Positions 23,977 to 33,172 of a stretch of 64,000 bases of DNA are shown here, piece after piece. The notes below the pieces were generated by a model. It was given only the letters and a program-made list of their open reading frames with translations. It had not been told where the DNA came from and made no database searches. Location: positions 248,001-312,000 of the forward strand of contig NZ_JPOS01000018.1 in NCBI RefSeq assembly GCF_000759025.1, read 5' to 3'. Every line of letters starts with the position of its first letter. Positions within the stretch are counted from its first letter, which is position 1. Both the position numbers and the translations under genes were made by a program. The DNA is from Phaeodactylibacter xiamenensis. GTDB taxonomy: Bacteria > Bacteroidota > Bacteroidia > Chitinophagales > Saprospiraceae.

Positions 23977-25238
23977 TGCTGATTGGACTAATCATATTAT
24001 CTCTGGTGCTCTCTGCGCTGTTTTCCGGTACGGAAATCGCCTTTGTCTCGGCTAATAAGCTACGGGTAGAAATCAAGAAAAAGAAAAGCGCCCGCCGGGG
24101 CAGCATCATCTCCGGTTTTTACAATGACCCGGCCAGTTTCCTTGGCACCATGCTCGTAGGCAATAATATTGCCCTCGTGCTGTTCACCACTCTTATGACC
24201 AAGCTCATAGAGCCCTATTTTTTGGAGTGGATGCCCTTTCTGGCGGAGCGTCCACTGGCCCTTCTACTGCTGGAGACGCTCGTCATTACCATCGTGGTGC
24301 TCATTTTCGGCGAGTTCCTGCCCAAAACCCTATTCCGCCTTTTTGCCGATCAGGTGCTTTACTTTTTGGCCGTGCCCCTGCAACTGCTCAAGTGGATTTT
24401 ACTGGCCCCTTCCTGGCTCATGACCAAGCTGTCCAATCAGCTGTTGCGCCTGCTGCGCACGCCGGTGGAACAGGTCGACAATGCCTTTACCCGCCTGGAC
24501 CTGGAGCATTTCATACAAGGCACGCAGGGAAATGAGGAAGAAGATATCGACAGGGAACTCTTTGGCAAAGCCCTTAACCTGAGGGGCGTACGGGTAAGGG
24601 AGTGCATGATCCCCCGGCCTGAGATTGAAAATATTGATGTGACTGCCACGGTGGAAGACCTGGAACAGCTCTTCCGGGAAACCAAGCTCTCGCGCATCAT
24701 CATCACTAATCAGGATATCGACAATGTACTTGGGTATATCCACCACCAACAACTGCTCAAACGGCCCAGGTCCATCAGCCGGGAGATTATGGAGCTGCCC
24801 TATGTTCCGGAAGCCATGCCGGTAGCGGATCTCCTGAGCCGGTTTATCCGCGACCGCATCAACATAGCCATGGTGGTCGACGAATTCGGTGGCATTTCAG
24901 GGCTCATCACCATGGAGGACATTCTGGAGGAGCTCTTTGGTGAGATTGAAGACGAGCACGATCAGGAAGAGCACGTGGAGCGCGTCATTGAGGAAGGGCA
25001 GGAGTACATCTTTTCCGGCCGCCTGGAAGTCGACTACCTCAATGAAAAGTACGATCTGGATTTGCCGGAAGGCGAATACCACACCCTGTCCGGCTACATC
25101 GTCACCCAAACCGGCACCATACCCGAGCAAAACGATGAGCTGATTTTTGGCGGGTATAGATTTGTGCTGGAGCTCGTCAGCGATACTAAAATCGAGACCA
25201 TACGCATGATCAAAAAAGAACCTTTATCTTTGGAATAA
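23976..25238 (+). CDS. CNNM/CorC-type membrane protein with CBS pair (hemolysin family)
   Basis: 420 residues. The N-terminal CNNM (DUF21) domain has four hydrophobic segments (LIGLIILSLVLSALFSGTEI; LLVGNN-like MLVGNNIALVLFTTL; LLLLETLVITIVVLIFGEFLPK). Two CBS repeats follow (MIPRPEIENIDVTATVEDLE and ELPYVPEAMPVADLLSRF) and then a CorC_HlyC domain (residues 345-415). The family is linked to magnesium/cobalt efflux, not to true haemolysis; in flavobacteria the related GldE affects gliding. The start overlaps lptC, a common arrangement in Bacteroidota. DUF2461 follows after one base. Confidence 0.93.
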   Translation: MLIGLIILSLVLSALFSGTEIAFVSANKLRVEIKKKKSARRGSIISGFYNDPASFLGTMLVGNNIALVLFTTLMTKLIEPYFLEWMPFLAERPLALLLLETLVITIVVLIFGEFLPKTLFRLFADQVLYFLAVPLQLLKWILLAPSWLMTKLSNQLLRLLRTPVEQVDNAFTRLDLEHFIQGTQGNEEEDIDRELFGKALNLRGVRVRECMIPRPEIENIDVTATVEDLEQLFRETKLSRIIITNQDIDNVLGYIHHQQLLKRPRSISREIMELPYVPEAMPVADLLSRFIRDRINIAMVVDEFGGISGLITMEDILEELFGEIEDEHDQEEHVERVIEEGQEYIFSGRLEVDYLNEKYDLDLPEGEYHTLSGYIVTQTGTIPEQNDELIFGGYRFVLELVSDTKIETIRMIKKEPLSLE

Positions 25239-25239
25239 A

Positions 25240-25917
25240 ATGAGTGCCGCCATGATCACCCCGCCTACCTTTGAGTTCCTCCTCGACCTGAAAGCCAACA
25301 ACAACCGCGACTGGTTCACCGAACATAAGCCCCGCTATCAAAAGGCGCATAAGGAGTTCAAGGCTTTCGCCAATGTACTGCTGGATGAAGTGTCCCACCA
25401 CGACGAAATTGAAAACCTCAAGCTCTTCCGTATTTACCGCGATGTGCGCTTTTCCAAAGACAAATCGCCTTACAAGCCTCACTTCAGCGGAAGTATGGTA
25501 CGGGCGACCAAATGGCGGCGCGGCGGTTACTACTTCCATATTTCTCCCGGTGGCTCCTTTGCCGGCGGTGGATTTTGGGACCCCAATACGGATGATCTGA
25601 AGCGGATCCGGACAGAAATTGCCAACCACCCCGAAGAAATGCGCGAAGTCCTTCAGCACCCGGAGCTCCAACAATACTTTAACGGGCTGGAAGGCGATCA
25701 GGTGAAGACCGCGCCCCGCGGCTTCACCAAGGACCACCCGGCCATCGACCTGCTGCGCTATAAACAGTTTTTACTGACCCACCCTTTCACTGATGAGGAA
25801 GTGCTCGCACCGGGCTTCGCACAACAACTGAGCCGGGTCTTTCAGGCCATGCGCCCCTTCTTCGATTATATGAGCGAGGTACTGACGACGGATGAGAATG
25901 GGGTGCCGATTGAATGA
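25240..25917 (+). CDS. DUF2461 family protein
   Basis: 225 residues of the DUF2461 (TIGR02453) family. Typical elements are FEFLLDLKANNNRDWFTEHK at the start, the RIYRDVRFSKDKSPYKPHFS motif near residue 65, GGYYFHISPGGSFAGGGFW near residue 92 and the APRGFTKDHPAIDLLRYKQF motif. No biochemical function is known for this family. It lies one base behind the CNNM gene and is presumably co-transcribed with lptC. A TATCTTTG box is embedded in the end of the preceding gene (25225-25232) but is too close to the ATG to be convincing. Confidence 0.93.
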   Translation: MSAAMITPPTFEFLLDLKANNNRDWFTEHKPRYQKAHKEFKAFANVLLDEVSHHDEIENLKLFRIYRDVRFSKDKSPYKPHFSGSMVRATKWRRGGYYFHISPGGSFAGGGFWDPNTDDLKRIRTEIANHPEEMREVLQHPELQQYFNGLEGDQVKTAPRGFTKDHPAIDLLRYKQFLLTHPFTDEEVLAPGFAQQLSRVFQAMRPFFDYMSEVLTTDENGVPIE

Positions 25918-26144
25918 GGTTGACTTTCTTAACATAATCAACTACGACACCCCAAATTCATAGCTCAACCCAAAATGCTGACCTACAGTGCCTGAGGCCA
26001 CTTATAGTGAACGGTTTAGACTATATAAAAAAAGAGCTATATATTTTATACCTTAGCCGGACCAATTTTAGTCTAACCCCCTGTCATTAAAGACTAAGCC
26101 ATTACTAAAATAGCGGCTTGCGCTTGTATAGCCTACAACAAAAT

Positions 26145-28085
26145 ATGCACTTACCAAAAATCAATAAACAGGCCCGCCAGCTGCTCTGCACTGGCATAGC
26201 AGGCAGATTGCATAAAAAAATATTCCTGACCTTTTTTATTTCGCTGGTTGCGCCCCTGGTAATCCCCTCCAATGCGTTTGGCCAAATTAACACGCCCTGT
26301 GACACCATAAGCCACGACTACTGGTCAGGCCGTTCTCCCCAAATACTGCTCGATACTGTTATTGCCAGATTCAATACAGGCAGCCCTGAATTTGGCTGTT
26401 ATGACGAGCTGTACCGGGAATTGCACTTCTCAGAGGAATTGGATCGCTATAACTATTACCAGCTGATCATCAAAGCGTTACTCTATCAGGGTAATAGCTC
26501 CAAAACAGAAGAGGTATTTCAGGAATTCAGATCTTTTGCATTCGCAGCCGAGGACAAGAGTTGCGAGGCCGGGTATTGGTATTCTACCGGCAATTATTAC
26601 TGGATGGTCGTGGCCGAACAGCTGGACAGTGCTATTTATGCTTATCAGAAAGCAGCTGCTCTTTATATTGAAAACGGGGACAAGCACAAGCTCTATCTTA
26701 TATACTGTAATCTGAGCAGTGTTTATCTGGATCAAAAGAAGTACGATGCCGCCTATCAGTACCTGCTTATGGCTGAAAAACTGATGAATGAGCGGGAAGG
26801 GCTGGTTCGTGAATTGGAACGCGCTATTTTGAGGAACAACATAGGCGTGACGCACCTGCGCAGGAAGCAGTATGAAAAAGCAGATTCCATTTTCCGGAAA
26901 GTTGAAGAAAGTATGCTGCATTCAGAGGAAGGGGCCTATCCGATTGCATTGAGCTTGCTCAATCGTATGGATATTGCAATAACCCTTGAGGAATGGGAAA
27001 AGGCAGCTGCAATTCAACAGAAACTAGGCCCTTATCTCAGTGAATTTGAATACTTCTTTCCATTTTATGCCAAGATAGCTTTCGATCTCCACCTGGGAGC
27101 CGGGGACTATGAGAAGGCCCGGGCTATGATCAATCGTTTTGAAGCCTATATTCTGAAGAAAGATATTGAAAAGCCAGCAGACTACTTCGCCATGCAAATT
27201 GACTACCACCTGGCATTTAAGCAGGCCAAAGAGGCTTTAAAAGATATACAGCAGGCGGCATCTCTGGCAGATCTGGACCGGAAAACCCTCATTTACTTAT
27301 CTCGCAGCCGGCTGAACGCCTACCTTTTACAAGGTGACGAAGCCTCAGCGCTCAGCGAATCAAAAAACCTGCAGGAACAAAGCGAGGCCCTGCAAGAAGA
27401 ACAGCAGCAGAGACATCAGGAGGAAATGGCTGCTATCTATGAGCTGGAATCTTACAAAGCTGCCAGGGACCGCGCCGAAAGTATCGCCAAATTAGCAGAG
27501 GAACGCACAAAGCTCCTGGAGCGTAATTATCTATACCTGGGAGCTGCCTTACTGTTTGCCATGGCAGGGCTCGTTGTGCTCGGTTTTTTATTCAAAAGCA
27601 ATAAGCAGCGCGTGCTGGAAGAGCAAATCCGCGTTCAGACCGCTAAAAAGCACAGTCAGCAATTGGAGAAGCAACTTAAGGTACAACGCCAAAACGCCTT
27701 TCAAAGTGGAATTGGAGCCGCACAACTCAAGACCAATATCATGGATGCAGTCGGCCGTTACGCCCCTAAAGCCAAAATGCTGAAGCGCAAGTTAAGCATC
27801 CTTCTGCACGAGTATGCTGAACAGAGCAACTTCGTGGAGCTTTTCCTTTTGTCCTATCCTGATTTTTTCAAAGCGCTCACCAAAATAGCACCCGACTTAA
27901 CGCAATCGCAGCTCCGTTACGCCATTCTCATTGCACTGGGTGCTTCTATGGTAGAGATATCAGAGACACTGGGGGTTAGTGAGCATGCTGTAAAGATGGC
28001 GCGCTATCGGCTAAAAGGAAAGCTGGGGCTCGATAAAGAGGAAAGCATTGAGCAGTACCTGCGCGAGTTGCTGTTACAGGAATAG
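26145..28085 (+). CDS. TPR regulator with membrane segment and LuxR-like HTH
   Basis: 646 residues from the ATG at 26145 (the open frame extends to a TTG at 26118). An N-terminal signal/anchor ends near residue 45 (PLVIPSNAFGQ), followed by TPR-like helices to about 415, a coiled coil of Gln/Glu/Ala, a membrane helix (YLYLGAALLFAMAGLVVLGF) near 476-497, a second coiled coil and a C-terminal HTH: LTQSQLRYAILIALGASMVE with ISETLGVSEHAVKMARYRLK. The sensor part would be periplasmic and the DNA-binding part cytoplasmic. The AT-rich leader (25918-26144) has no gene. It faces the pilus-like operon and is a candidate regulator of it. Confidence 0.85.
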   Translation: MHLPKINKQARQLLCTGIAGRLHKKIFLTFFISLVAPLVIPSNAFGQINTPCDTISHDYWSGRSPQILLDTVIARFNTGSPEFGCYDELYRELHFSEELDRYNYYQLIIKALLYQGNSSKTEEVFQEFRSFAFAAEDKSCEAGYWYSTGNYYWMVVAEQLDSAIYAYQKAAALYIENGDKHKLYLIYCNLSSVYLDQKKYDAAYQYLLMAEKLMNEREGLVRELERAILRNNIGVTHLRRKQYEKADSIFRKVEESMLHSEEGAYPIALSLLNRMDIAITLEEWEKAAAIQQKLGPYLSEFEYFFPFYAKIAFDLHLGAGDYEKARAMINRFEAYILKKDIEKPADYFAMQIDYHLAFKQAKEALKDIQQAASLADLDRKTLIYLSRSRLNAYLLQGDEASALSESKNLQEQSEALQEEQQQRHQEEMAAIYELESYKAARDRAESIAKLAEERTKLLERNYLYLGAALLFAMAGLVVLGFLFKSNKQRVLEEQIRVQTAKKHSQQLEKQLKVQRQNAFQSGIGAAQLKTNIMDAVGRYAPKAKMLKRKLSILLHEYAEQSNFVELFLLSYPDFFKALTKIAPDLTQSQLRYAILIALGASMVEISETLGVSEHAVKMARYRLKGKLGLDKEESIEQYLRELLLQE

Positions 28086-28132
28086 CTGATTCTTTTAAGG
28101 CAGATGGCTTAGAATAAGTACCCGGGCAAGGT

Positions 28133-30682
28133 CTACTGAACATCAAAAGCGACTTTCACTGACTGTCCGTACCTTGAGGGCTTTATCTCTATAAGCCAGC
28201 CGTCTTCCTTTCCTAAAGTATACCGTGGGTTCATTGTCAACCAATACCTGCCTGGGCGTATCTGAGTGAAGGAGAAGTAGCCATCCCGCTCCGGATAGGT
28301 TTGTGCAAGCAGCTTGCCGTCCCGGTCATACAAGTATACCACAGCGGCCATGATACGGGCTTGTGCATCTGCGCCATCAGGCTGCAAGTAACCGTAGATT
28401 TCGTGATAGGGCAGCACCGGTATATCAATCCGTTTGTACTGATTGGGGTCTGGCACGACAGCTGCGGATTGATAGGCAGGCTCCCAGAAGATATCCTCAA
28501 AAAAGCCTGGTGAAAATTCCAGCCGTACCTCCCGGGAAGCCTGCAGCCCTTTGACCAGGATTACACTATCCCTGGGCTGCTCTTCTACCCGCCCTCCTTT
28601 GGCCTCCACGCCCAGGCCAAGCACAGCGTATTCCAATTCATCCCGGCGGCCATTATGGTTGGCATCCACAAACGGGCGCAAAAGAATACCAGTTTCACCG
28701 GGGACAGGCTGGGCATTGAGCTGTAGCCCGCCGCCTGACCCTACCCAAAAAAGGTGCCCGGATGCCGATTGGTCCAGTGACAAGCGGGTATCCGAGCGGG
28801 AGGCATTACCGGATAATTGTACAGGACCGACAACCAAACTGTAATTAATGCCGAAGGAATGCCGCCCCTGATCAACGCCATAACTGTAGTTGATGCCAAG
28901 CCGGGCACCTTTGGAGAATTGTTTTGACAAGTTCGCCTGTAGCCCGTTGAGCCTCAAGGGATGGAGGCTCGCCTGAACAACTCCGGAAAAGGAGATGGCT
29001 TTCCACAACTGACGAGATAGACTGAAGTTGCTGCCCAAACCTATATCCCGTAAACCAGAAGGCATAGCTAGCAATTGCGCGCGCAGGGCCGTCCCCTTTA
29101 GGTTAGAGGAGAGGCCCAGCTGATACTGCCCCCGCCACGGCCCGCCATTGCGGATCCAAGTGCCTTGGGCATTCACCCCAATCCGGTGACGGCCAAGCTT
29201 CAGGCTTGTCCGGGCCTGCACCCGGTGCTCCTCCTGATTGGGGATGAACGCCCCTTCGAGGTCCTCCGTGTAGCGTTCGCCCTGATACTGCACTGACAAC
29301 TGCCTGAAAGGTTGGACAGAAAGGCGCAGAGACTGCCGGAAGCCCGGGGCAATACCTGCTTCCAGAGACAAACCTGCGGATGGCTGGAACAGGCCTTCAA
29401 GGTAATACACCGGAAGCCCGCCCCTTAGGCTGCTGAAACTTTCCAGTCCGCCCCGCACCATAAAATGAGGCGTCACGCCCATTCCTATGTCAATTTTGTG
29501 AAAGCGACCATCTGAGCCTTGTATGATTCGGCTGCTTTCCAAAGAATAGGTCCATTGTCCGGGTTTGGGAATACGGCCCGGAAGGTAATACACCTCTTTG
29601 TAAGTATGCTCTTCCCCGGAAGGCCCGAGCTCACGTACGGTAAATTCATTAATACCTCGTTTAAGTGGGATATCGAAGCGGTAAGCGCCATCCTGGCCTG
29701 ATTTTTTCCAATCCAGCAATTGCCGGCCTTCGTATACTTCCACCACCCAGCCGGGCGTAGTATTGCTACTGATGGTGTACATGGAAGCAGATGCATCTCT
29801 GGTGGTTGCATTTTTGTGCAAGCGTACGCCCGCCCGTGGCCGAATCAACCGTATCATCCCGGTGCCGCCACTACTGAGCGTTCCCACTTCTGCGGAACTC
29901 AGGTAAGGGTTAGCTTGCGGGGTATACAGCCACTGCAGGCGTTGCCGTTCCCAACGAAAATCTTGTTCGGATGCGTGCTGCAGGCTGATAGTCGTGCTGC
30001 CACCAAGGAGCTCAAACCCGGCATCCACGCGCGCCTGCCAAAGCCCTGCTCCATTACCACTGCCGCGCCAATTGGCTTGATAGTCTGCACTTCCGCCCCT
30101 CAGCCAATGACGATGCCTGGAAAAAACGGTATCCGGTGGAGACCCCTCCGTTTTCTTGCCTTCCCCAGCTCTGTTACGCTTTTCTGCCAGCCGGGCATTG
30201 CGGATTATTGGCAACTCCACCTCTGGCTTCATGGTTGCCGTTAGCGCCTGCAGATCAAAAGTGGTGGGCAGCCGGAAAGCACGGCCCCAATATTCCAGGC
30301 CTAAGTAGCAGCTTCCATCGCTGTGCATAGTGAGCGCGGAAGCTTCCAGCCGGAACAGGGTATCAAAGACGAACAGGGACTTTTCGGGAAAGGAAAGCCG
30401 GTAAGGATTGTCCTCCTGCAGATAAAACCCGCTAAGTTCCTGTGGCAGAGTGTCAGGGCTTACCTTAACGCTGAAGGCCTGCAGCAGCGCCCGTACCGGC
30501 AATTTGACGGCGTTGGTTTCCAGGTCAATCAGGGCAGAAACATTGAATGCGCCAGCTTCCTCGACCTCCAGGCGCAGCACGAATTCTTCTTCCGCAGACT
30601 GCGCCCGGCTCACCACCTGCAGCGCCACCAACAGCAGCAGTACGAGCCCGGTACTGAGAACAGCAGGAGCAGGACATCTCAT
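28133..30682 (-). CDS. Usher-like outer membrane protein
   Basis: 849 residues with signal peptide (LLLLVALQVVSRAQ). An N-terminal domain (about 30-170) has two similar halves of the kind FNVSALIDLETNAVKLPVRA and GSCYLGLEYWGRAF. Then comes a plug-like beta-domain near 310-385: PGWVVEVYEGRQLL, AYRFDIPLKRGINEF, EVYYLPGRIPKPGQWTYSLE. That is the pattern of fimbrial ushers. A long beta-strand region (380-680) would form the barrel, and a C-terminal part opens with a Ca-binding-like DANHNGRRDELE followed by a carboxypeptidase-like domain. It is the last gene of an operon with a PapD-like chaperone and DUF4402 subunits. Divergent from proteobacterial PapC. Confidence 0.75.
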   Translation of the reverse strand: MRCPAPAVLSTGLVLLLLVALQVVSRAQSAEEEFVLRLEVEEAGAFNVSALIDLETNAVKLPVRALLQAFSVKVSPDTLPQELSGFYLQEDNPYRLSFPEKSLFVFDTLFRLEASALTMHSDGSCYLGLEYWGRAFRLPTTFDLQALTATMKPEVELPIIRNARLAEKRNRAGEGKKTEGSPPDTVFSRHRHWLRGGSADYQANWRGSGNGAGLWQARVDAGFELLGGSTTISLQHASEQDFRWERQRLQWLYTPQANPYLSSAEVGTLSSGGTGMIRLIRPRAGVRLHKNATTRDASASMYTISSNTTPGWVVEVYEGRQLLDWKKSGQDGAYRFDIPLKRGINEFTVRELGPSGEEHTYKEVYYLPGRIPKPGQWTYSLESSRIIQGSDGRFHKIDIGMGVTPHFMVRGGLESFSSLRGGLPVYYLEGLFQPSAGLSLEAGIAPGFRQSLRLSVQPFRQLSVQYQGERYTEDLEGAFIPNQEEHRVQARTSLKLGRHRIGVNAQGTWIRNGGPWRGQYQLGLSSNLKGTALRAQLLAMPSGLRDIGLGSNFSLSRQLWKAISFSGVVQASLHPLRLNGLQANLSKQFSKGARLGINYSYGVDQGRHSFGINYSLVVGPVQLSGNASRSDTRLSLDQSASGHLFWVGSGGGLQLNAQPVPGETGILLRPFVDANHNGRRDELEYAVLGLGVEAKGGRVEEQPRDSVILVKGLQASREVRLEFSPGFFEDIFWEPAYQSAAVVPDPNQYKRIDIPVLPYHEIYGYLQPDGADAQARIMAAVVYLYDRDGKLLAQTYPERDGYFSFTQIRPGRYWLTMNPRYTLGKEDGWLIEIKPSRYGQSVKVAFDVQ

Positions 30683-30688
30683 AGTCGC

Positions 30689-31363
30689 TTAGTTGGTGGC
30701 TGTGATGTACAGTGAAATTTGGATGACTTCACTTGGTTTAACACCAGGTGGGATAAACAATTGCCCACCGATGCGCAGCACGCATTCGCCCGTATGGGCC
30801 CCTGTGCAGTCCAATTCCCACTCTGGCTCAAAGCGGGCACCATGATTACTGAAGCTTTCTTTTGCCCTAACTGATATGATTGGGGCCTGCCCTTCCGACA
30901 ACCGTAGCCCTTGCAAACTGAGGATAGCCGGCCGGGCGCGCGCTCCAACGGAAATAAGCCCGCCGGACACAGAGGTCTGACCTCTGGGGGTTAGCAGCAG
31001 TACGCCTCCGTTTTCTTCAGCGTACAATTGCCCAAAGTCCAGTTCCTGAGTAACCCAGAGCGATAGCGAAAAAGGACCCTCCACCCCTGCATCCTCAACC
31101 GGGGCCGGATGAGTAGTCGGCCATGACCCGTAACTGCTAGCCTCAGCCGGAAGGCGCTCCAACTCATTAGGAGCCGCCTTGGGCTTAAAACCAGACTTAG
31201 ACATGTTGTATTTCTCAGGATATCCCTGGCGCTCGGGGACTGGCGGCTGTCCATAACTCTTTGCAACAGGATGGAACAGCACAAAACAGATTAGCAACAG
31301 GATGAAAAAGGGCGATCGGATACCCTTTTTCTCTACGCTGCTTTGTGCGGTCTTCCTTGTCAT
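30689..31363 (-). CDS. DUF4402-like secreted protein, possible minor/tip pilus subunit
   Basis: 224 residues. The signal sequence lies after a basic lead (FFILLLICFVLFHPVAKSYG). The mature protein has a variable Pro-rich start and a beta-rich core with LSLWVTQELDFGQLYAEENG, GGVLLLTPRGQTSVSGG and a final IGGQLFIPPGVKPSEV plus terminal strands ISLYITATN, which resembles the DUF4402 pattern (LDFGxxx, GG-LxIPxG, alternating last strand). A final alternating hydrophobic strand is expected of a chaperone-usher subunit. It lies 6 bases before the usher and 11 behind the chaperone gene. Two Cys residues near 190-200 (LDCTGAHTGEC) could form a disulfide. Role as minor subunit is inferred. Confidence 0.65.
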   Translation of the reverse strand: MTRKTAQSSVEKKGIRSPFFILLLICFVLFHPVAKSYGQPPVPERQGYPEKYNMSKSGFKPKAAPNELERLPAEASSYGSWPTTHPAPVEDAGVEGPFSLSLWVTQELDFGQLYAEENGGVLLLTPRGQTSVSGGLISVGARARPAILSLQGLRLSEGQAPIISVRAKESFSNHGARFEPEWELDCTGAHTGECVLRIGGQLFIPPGVKPSEVIQISLYITATN

Positions 31364-31374
31364 AGACCTGTCCG

Positions 31375-32241
31375 TTACTTTGGTATATCGTAGAGGGCTT
31401 CCGCATAAACCGTGGGCTTGCGTTTGTCCATATCTTCCATAAAACGGATGCGCAGCTGGCTGCCCGGCGGCAGTGCAGTGCCCTCAGCCAAATCAAGGGG
31501 GAAAGTGAAGTTGCGGAACAAATTGGGCGTAAACAAGGTCATCCCCTTGCGCTTGATGATTGCTTCAGGTTTTTTATCGGGCTGCAGCAGTTCCACCAGG
31601 AAATCACCATGTAGTGACTGATTGCCACTTCGGTTGACCCGGAAGCCCAGCTTTGAAGGTTCATCTTCTTCTCCGGGGATCAACCGGAGGCTGTCGATGG
31701 CTGCACTGGCACTGGTTTCTCCATGGCGTACGATGACCGGTATCGTAATACCGAACAGCATACTAATGGATACGCCTATTTCTCCGCTTTCTTCCTGGCC
31801 TGTGCCGGGGTTGCGGGCCGCAGCCTCTTGCTGCGTATCCACCTGCCGGAAGCTGAGGTGAGAACGGTACTCCCCCGGCGCAAGGTCGGGCCGGCTACGG
31901 AATTGTACTCTCAGAGTTTGAGACTCACCGGGCTGCAAGGTGAAACGGCGGGGAAACAGCCGCAGATAAGGAGAAGCGGCCCGGTCTTCCTCCCGAAGCG
32001 TGTCTATAGTCCTGTATTGCCCTTCCGGGCTTACGGCGTACTCCACAAAGGAGGCTACATAGGTCAGGGGCTCATCGCTTACGTTGAGCAGATTGAGCTC
32101 CCCTACGTTTTTACGACCTTCCAGGACTATACGCTTGGGAGTCAATAGCAGCCCGCCTTGTGCTATGGCAGTCCCTGCCCATCCTATAAAAAGTATAAGA
32201 GGTATTACACTGTATAGTAGATTTACAGCCGGTTTGCTCAT
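31375..32241 (-). CDS. PapD-like periplasmic pilus chaperone
   Basis: 288 residues from the ATG at 32241; a longer frame to 32310 would add 23 residues in front of the signal peptide. The signal ends in AGTAIAQ. The first Ig-like domain shows LLTPKRIVLEGRKNVGELNL and LLNVSDEPLTY, the usual F1/G1 region FTLQPGESQTLRVQFRSRPD and GEYRSHLSF, which match the fimbrial chaperone family (COG3121), including the conserved Arg near the start. The second domain is present to the end. It would bind pilus subunits in the periplasm by donor-strand complementation and hand them to the usher. Neighbours support this. Confidence 0.85.
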   Translation of the reverse strand: MSKPAVNLLYSVIPLILFIGWAGTAIAQGGLLLTPKRIVLEGRKNVGELNLLNVSDEPLTYVASFVEYAVSPEGQYRTIDTLREEDRAASPYLRLFPRRFTLQPGESQTLRVQFRSRPDLAPGEYRSHLSFRQVDTQQEAAARNPGTGQEESGEIGVSISMLFGITIPVIVRHGETSASAAIDSLRLIPGEEDEPSKLGFRVNRSGNQSLHGDFLVELLQPDKKPEAIIKRKGMTLFTPNLFRNFTFPLDLAEGTALPPGSQLRIRFMEDMDKRKPTVYAEALYDIPK

Positions 32242-32378
32242 GAAGGAATCTTTTTTAGGTCCAAAAATAGAGCCCGAAATAATCCCGGTTATATGGCTCT
32301 TCCTACCCACGCACAGAGAGCAGAACAGCAGTATGGGGCCAAGGGCATGAAAACACCCCTGACTCCACTGCTGTGAGC

Positions 32379-32915
32379 TTATTGATAGGTTACAGTGATA
32401 TTAATCGTTCCTGAATAGCTGCCAGAGGAATCATACGATTCTATTCCTGCTAAAGTACCTCCTATAAGAATAGTTTCGCTGACCCCATTTGAGATTATTG
32501 CGTTCCCTACGATGTCATCACCATTAGCCGTAAAAGCCCCTAAACCACTTTGCGCAGCTGGTGAAAATGTAAACTCTGATATACTACCGTCACCTAGTGC
32601 TACACTCCCATCTATAGTTATACCTACGGTACCACTAGAGCCGGATACACTAAATGAACCTAAAGTCGGATTCGATACAAGAGCTAGCCCATTGGAAGTT
32701 ACCTCCCCATCAACAGTATTAATGGTCAAATCCCCTTGATTACTACCATCCAATAGTACAAAACTCCCTAGATTGAGATCAACTTGGTTAACAATTTGTA
32801 AGCCCTGCAACAACTCTGCGGTGACGTTCATTGTCGCCGAAGCAGTCTGCGCCAGGGCCGAAACCGACATCACAGCCACAAGACCTAATGTGAAAAATAA
32901 TTTACATGTTTTCAT
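32379..32915 (-). CDS. DUF4402 protein, probable major pilus subunit
   Basis: 178 residues, signal peptide FFTLGLVAVMSVSALAQ, then a pilin-like beta-sandwich: TASATMNVTAELLQGLQIVN, VDLNLGSFVLLDG, the GxG-rich strands in the middle, and a final SYSGTINITVTYQ. That is the DUF4402 family pattern: an N-terminal alternating strand with A-T-A-T-style residues, L-x-F/L-G-x, and the last strand G-x-x-x-V-T-V-x-Y. The N-terminal strand could serve in donor-strand exchange. Small size and first place in the operon suit the main subunit. The gene is noticeably AT-richer than its neighbours, a possible sign of transfer or diversification. Confidence 0.75.
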   Translation of the reverse strand: MKTCKLFFTLGLVAVMSVSALAQTASATMNVTAELLQGLQIVNQVDLNLGSFVLLDGSNQGDLTINTVDGEVTSNGLALVSNPTLGSFSVSGSSGTVGITIDGSVALGDGSISEFTFSPAAQSGLGAFTANGDDIVGNAIISNGVSETILIGGTLAGIESYDSSGSYSGTINITVTYQ

Positions 32916-33087
32916 AAGATGTTCAATTTTGAATAATGATTAACAAATAAGTGATACTCGTGCAAGAGGGGGATATAAGCTGAACGGACTGATAAGCAGC
33001 CCAGCCGATACCGTCGTTGCCCCACCAAGTGTTAACCCGGAGGCGCCAACTGCTGTGCTAAAGTAAAGGCTAAGATAGGTTGGGGTA

Positions 33088-33143
33088 GTCCCAAGTTCTG
33101 AAAACAAAGTTGGGACACCCTGTTTTTCAGGACTTGGGACACC
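33088..33143. repeat. TTGGGACACC repeat cluster upstream of the pilus operon
   Basis: Within 56 bases there are TTGGGACACC copies at 33110-33119 and 33134-33143 and a partial inverted one, GTCCCAA, at 33088-33094, with TCTGAAAAC and TTTTTCAGGAC between them. The same elements make a hairpin at 47247-47280. The block is about 170-230 bases upstream of the DUF4402 start, in the 257-base gap between that gene and the T9SS gene at 33173. Confidence 0.6.
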
Positions 33144-33172
33144 TTTCAGAGGATGGGCAATGTCGAATGCGA

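Noticed and set aside
25225-25232. TATCTTTG as promoter of the DUF2461 gene
   Set aside because: It ends only 7 bases before the ATG and lies in coding sequence; the gene is better explained as part of the lptC operon.
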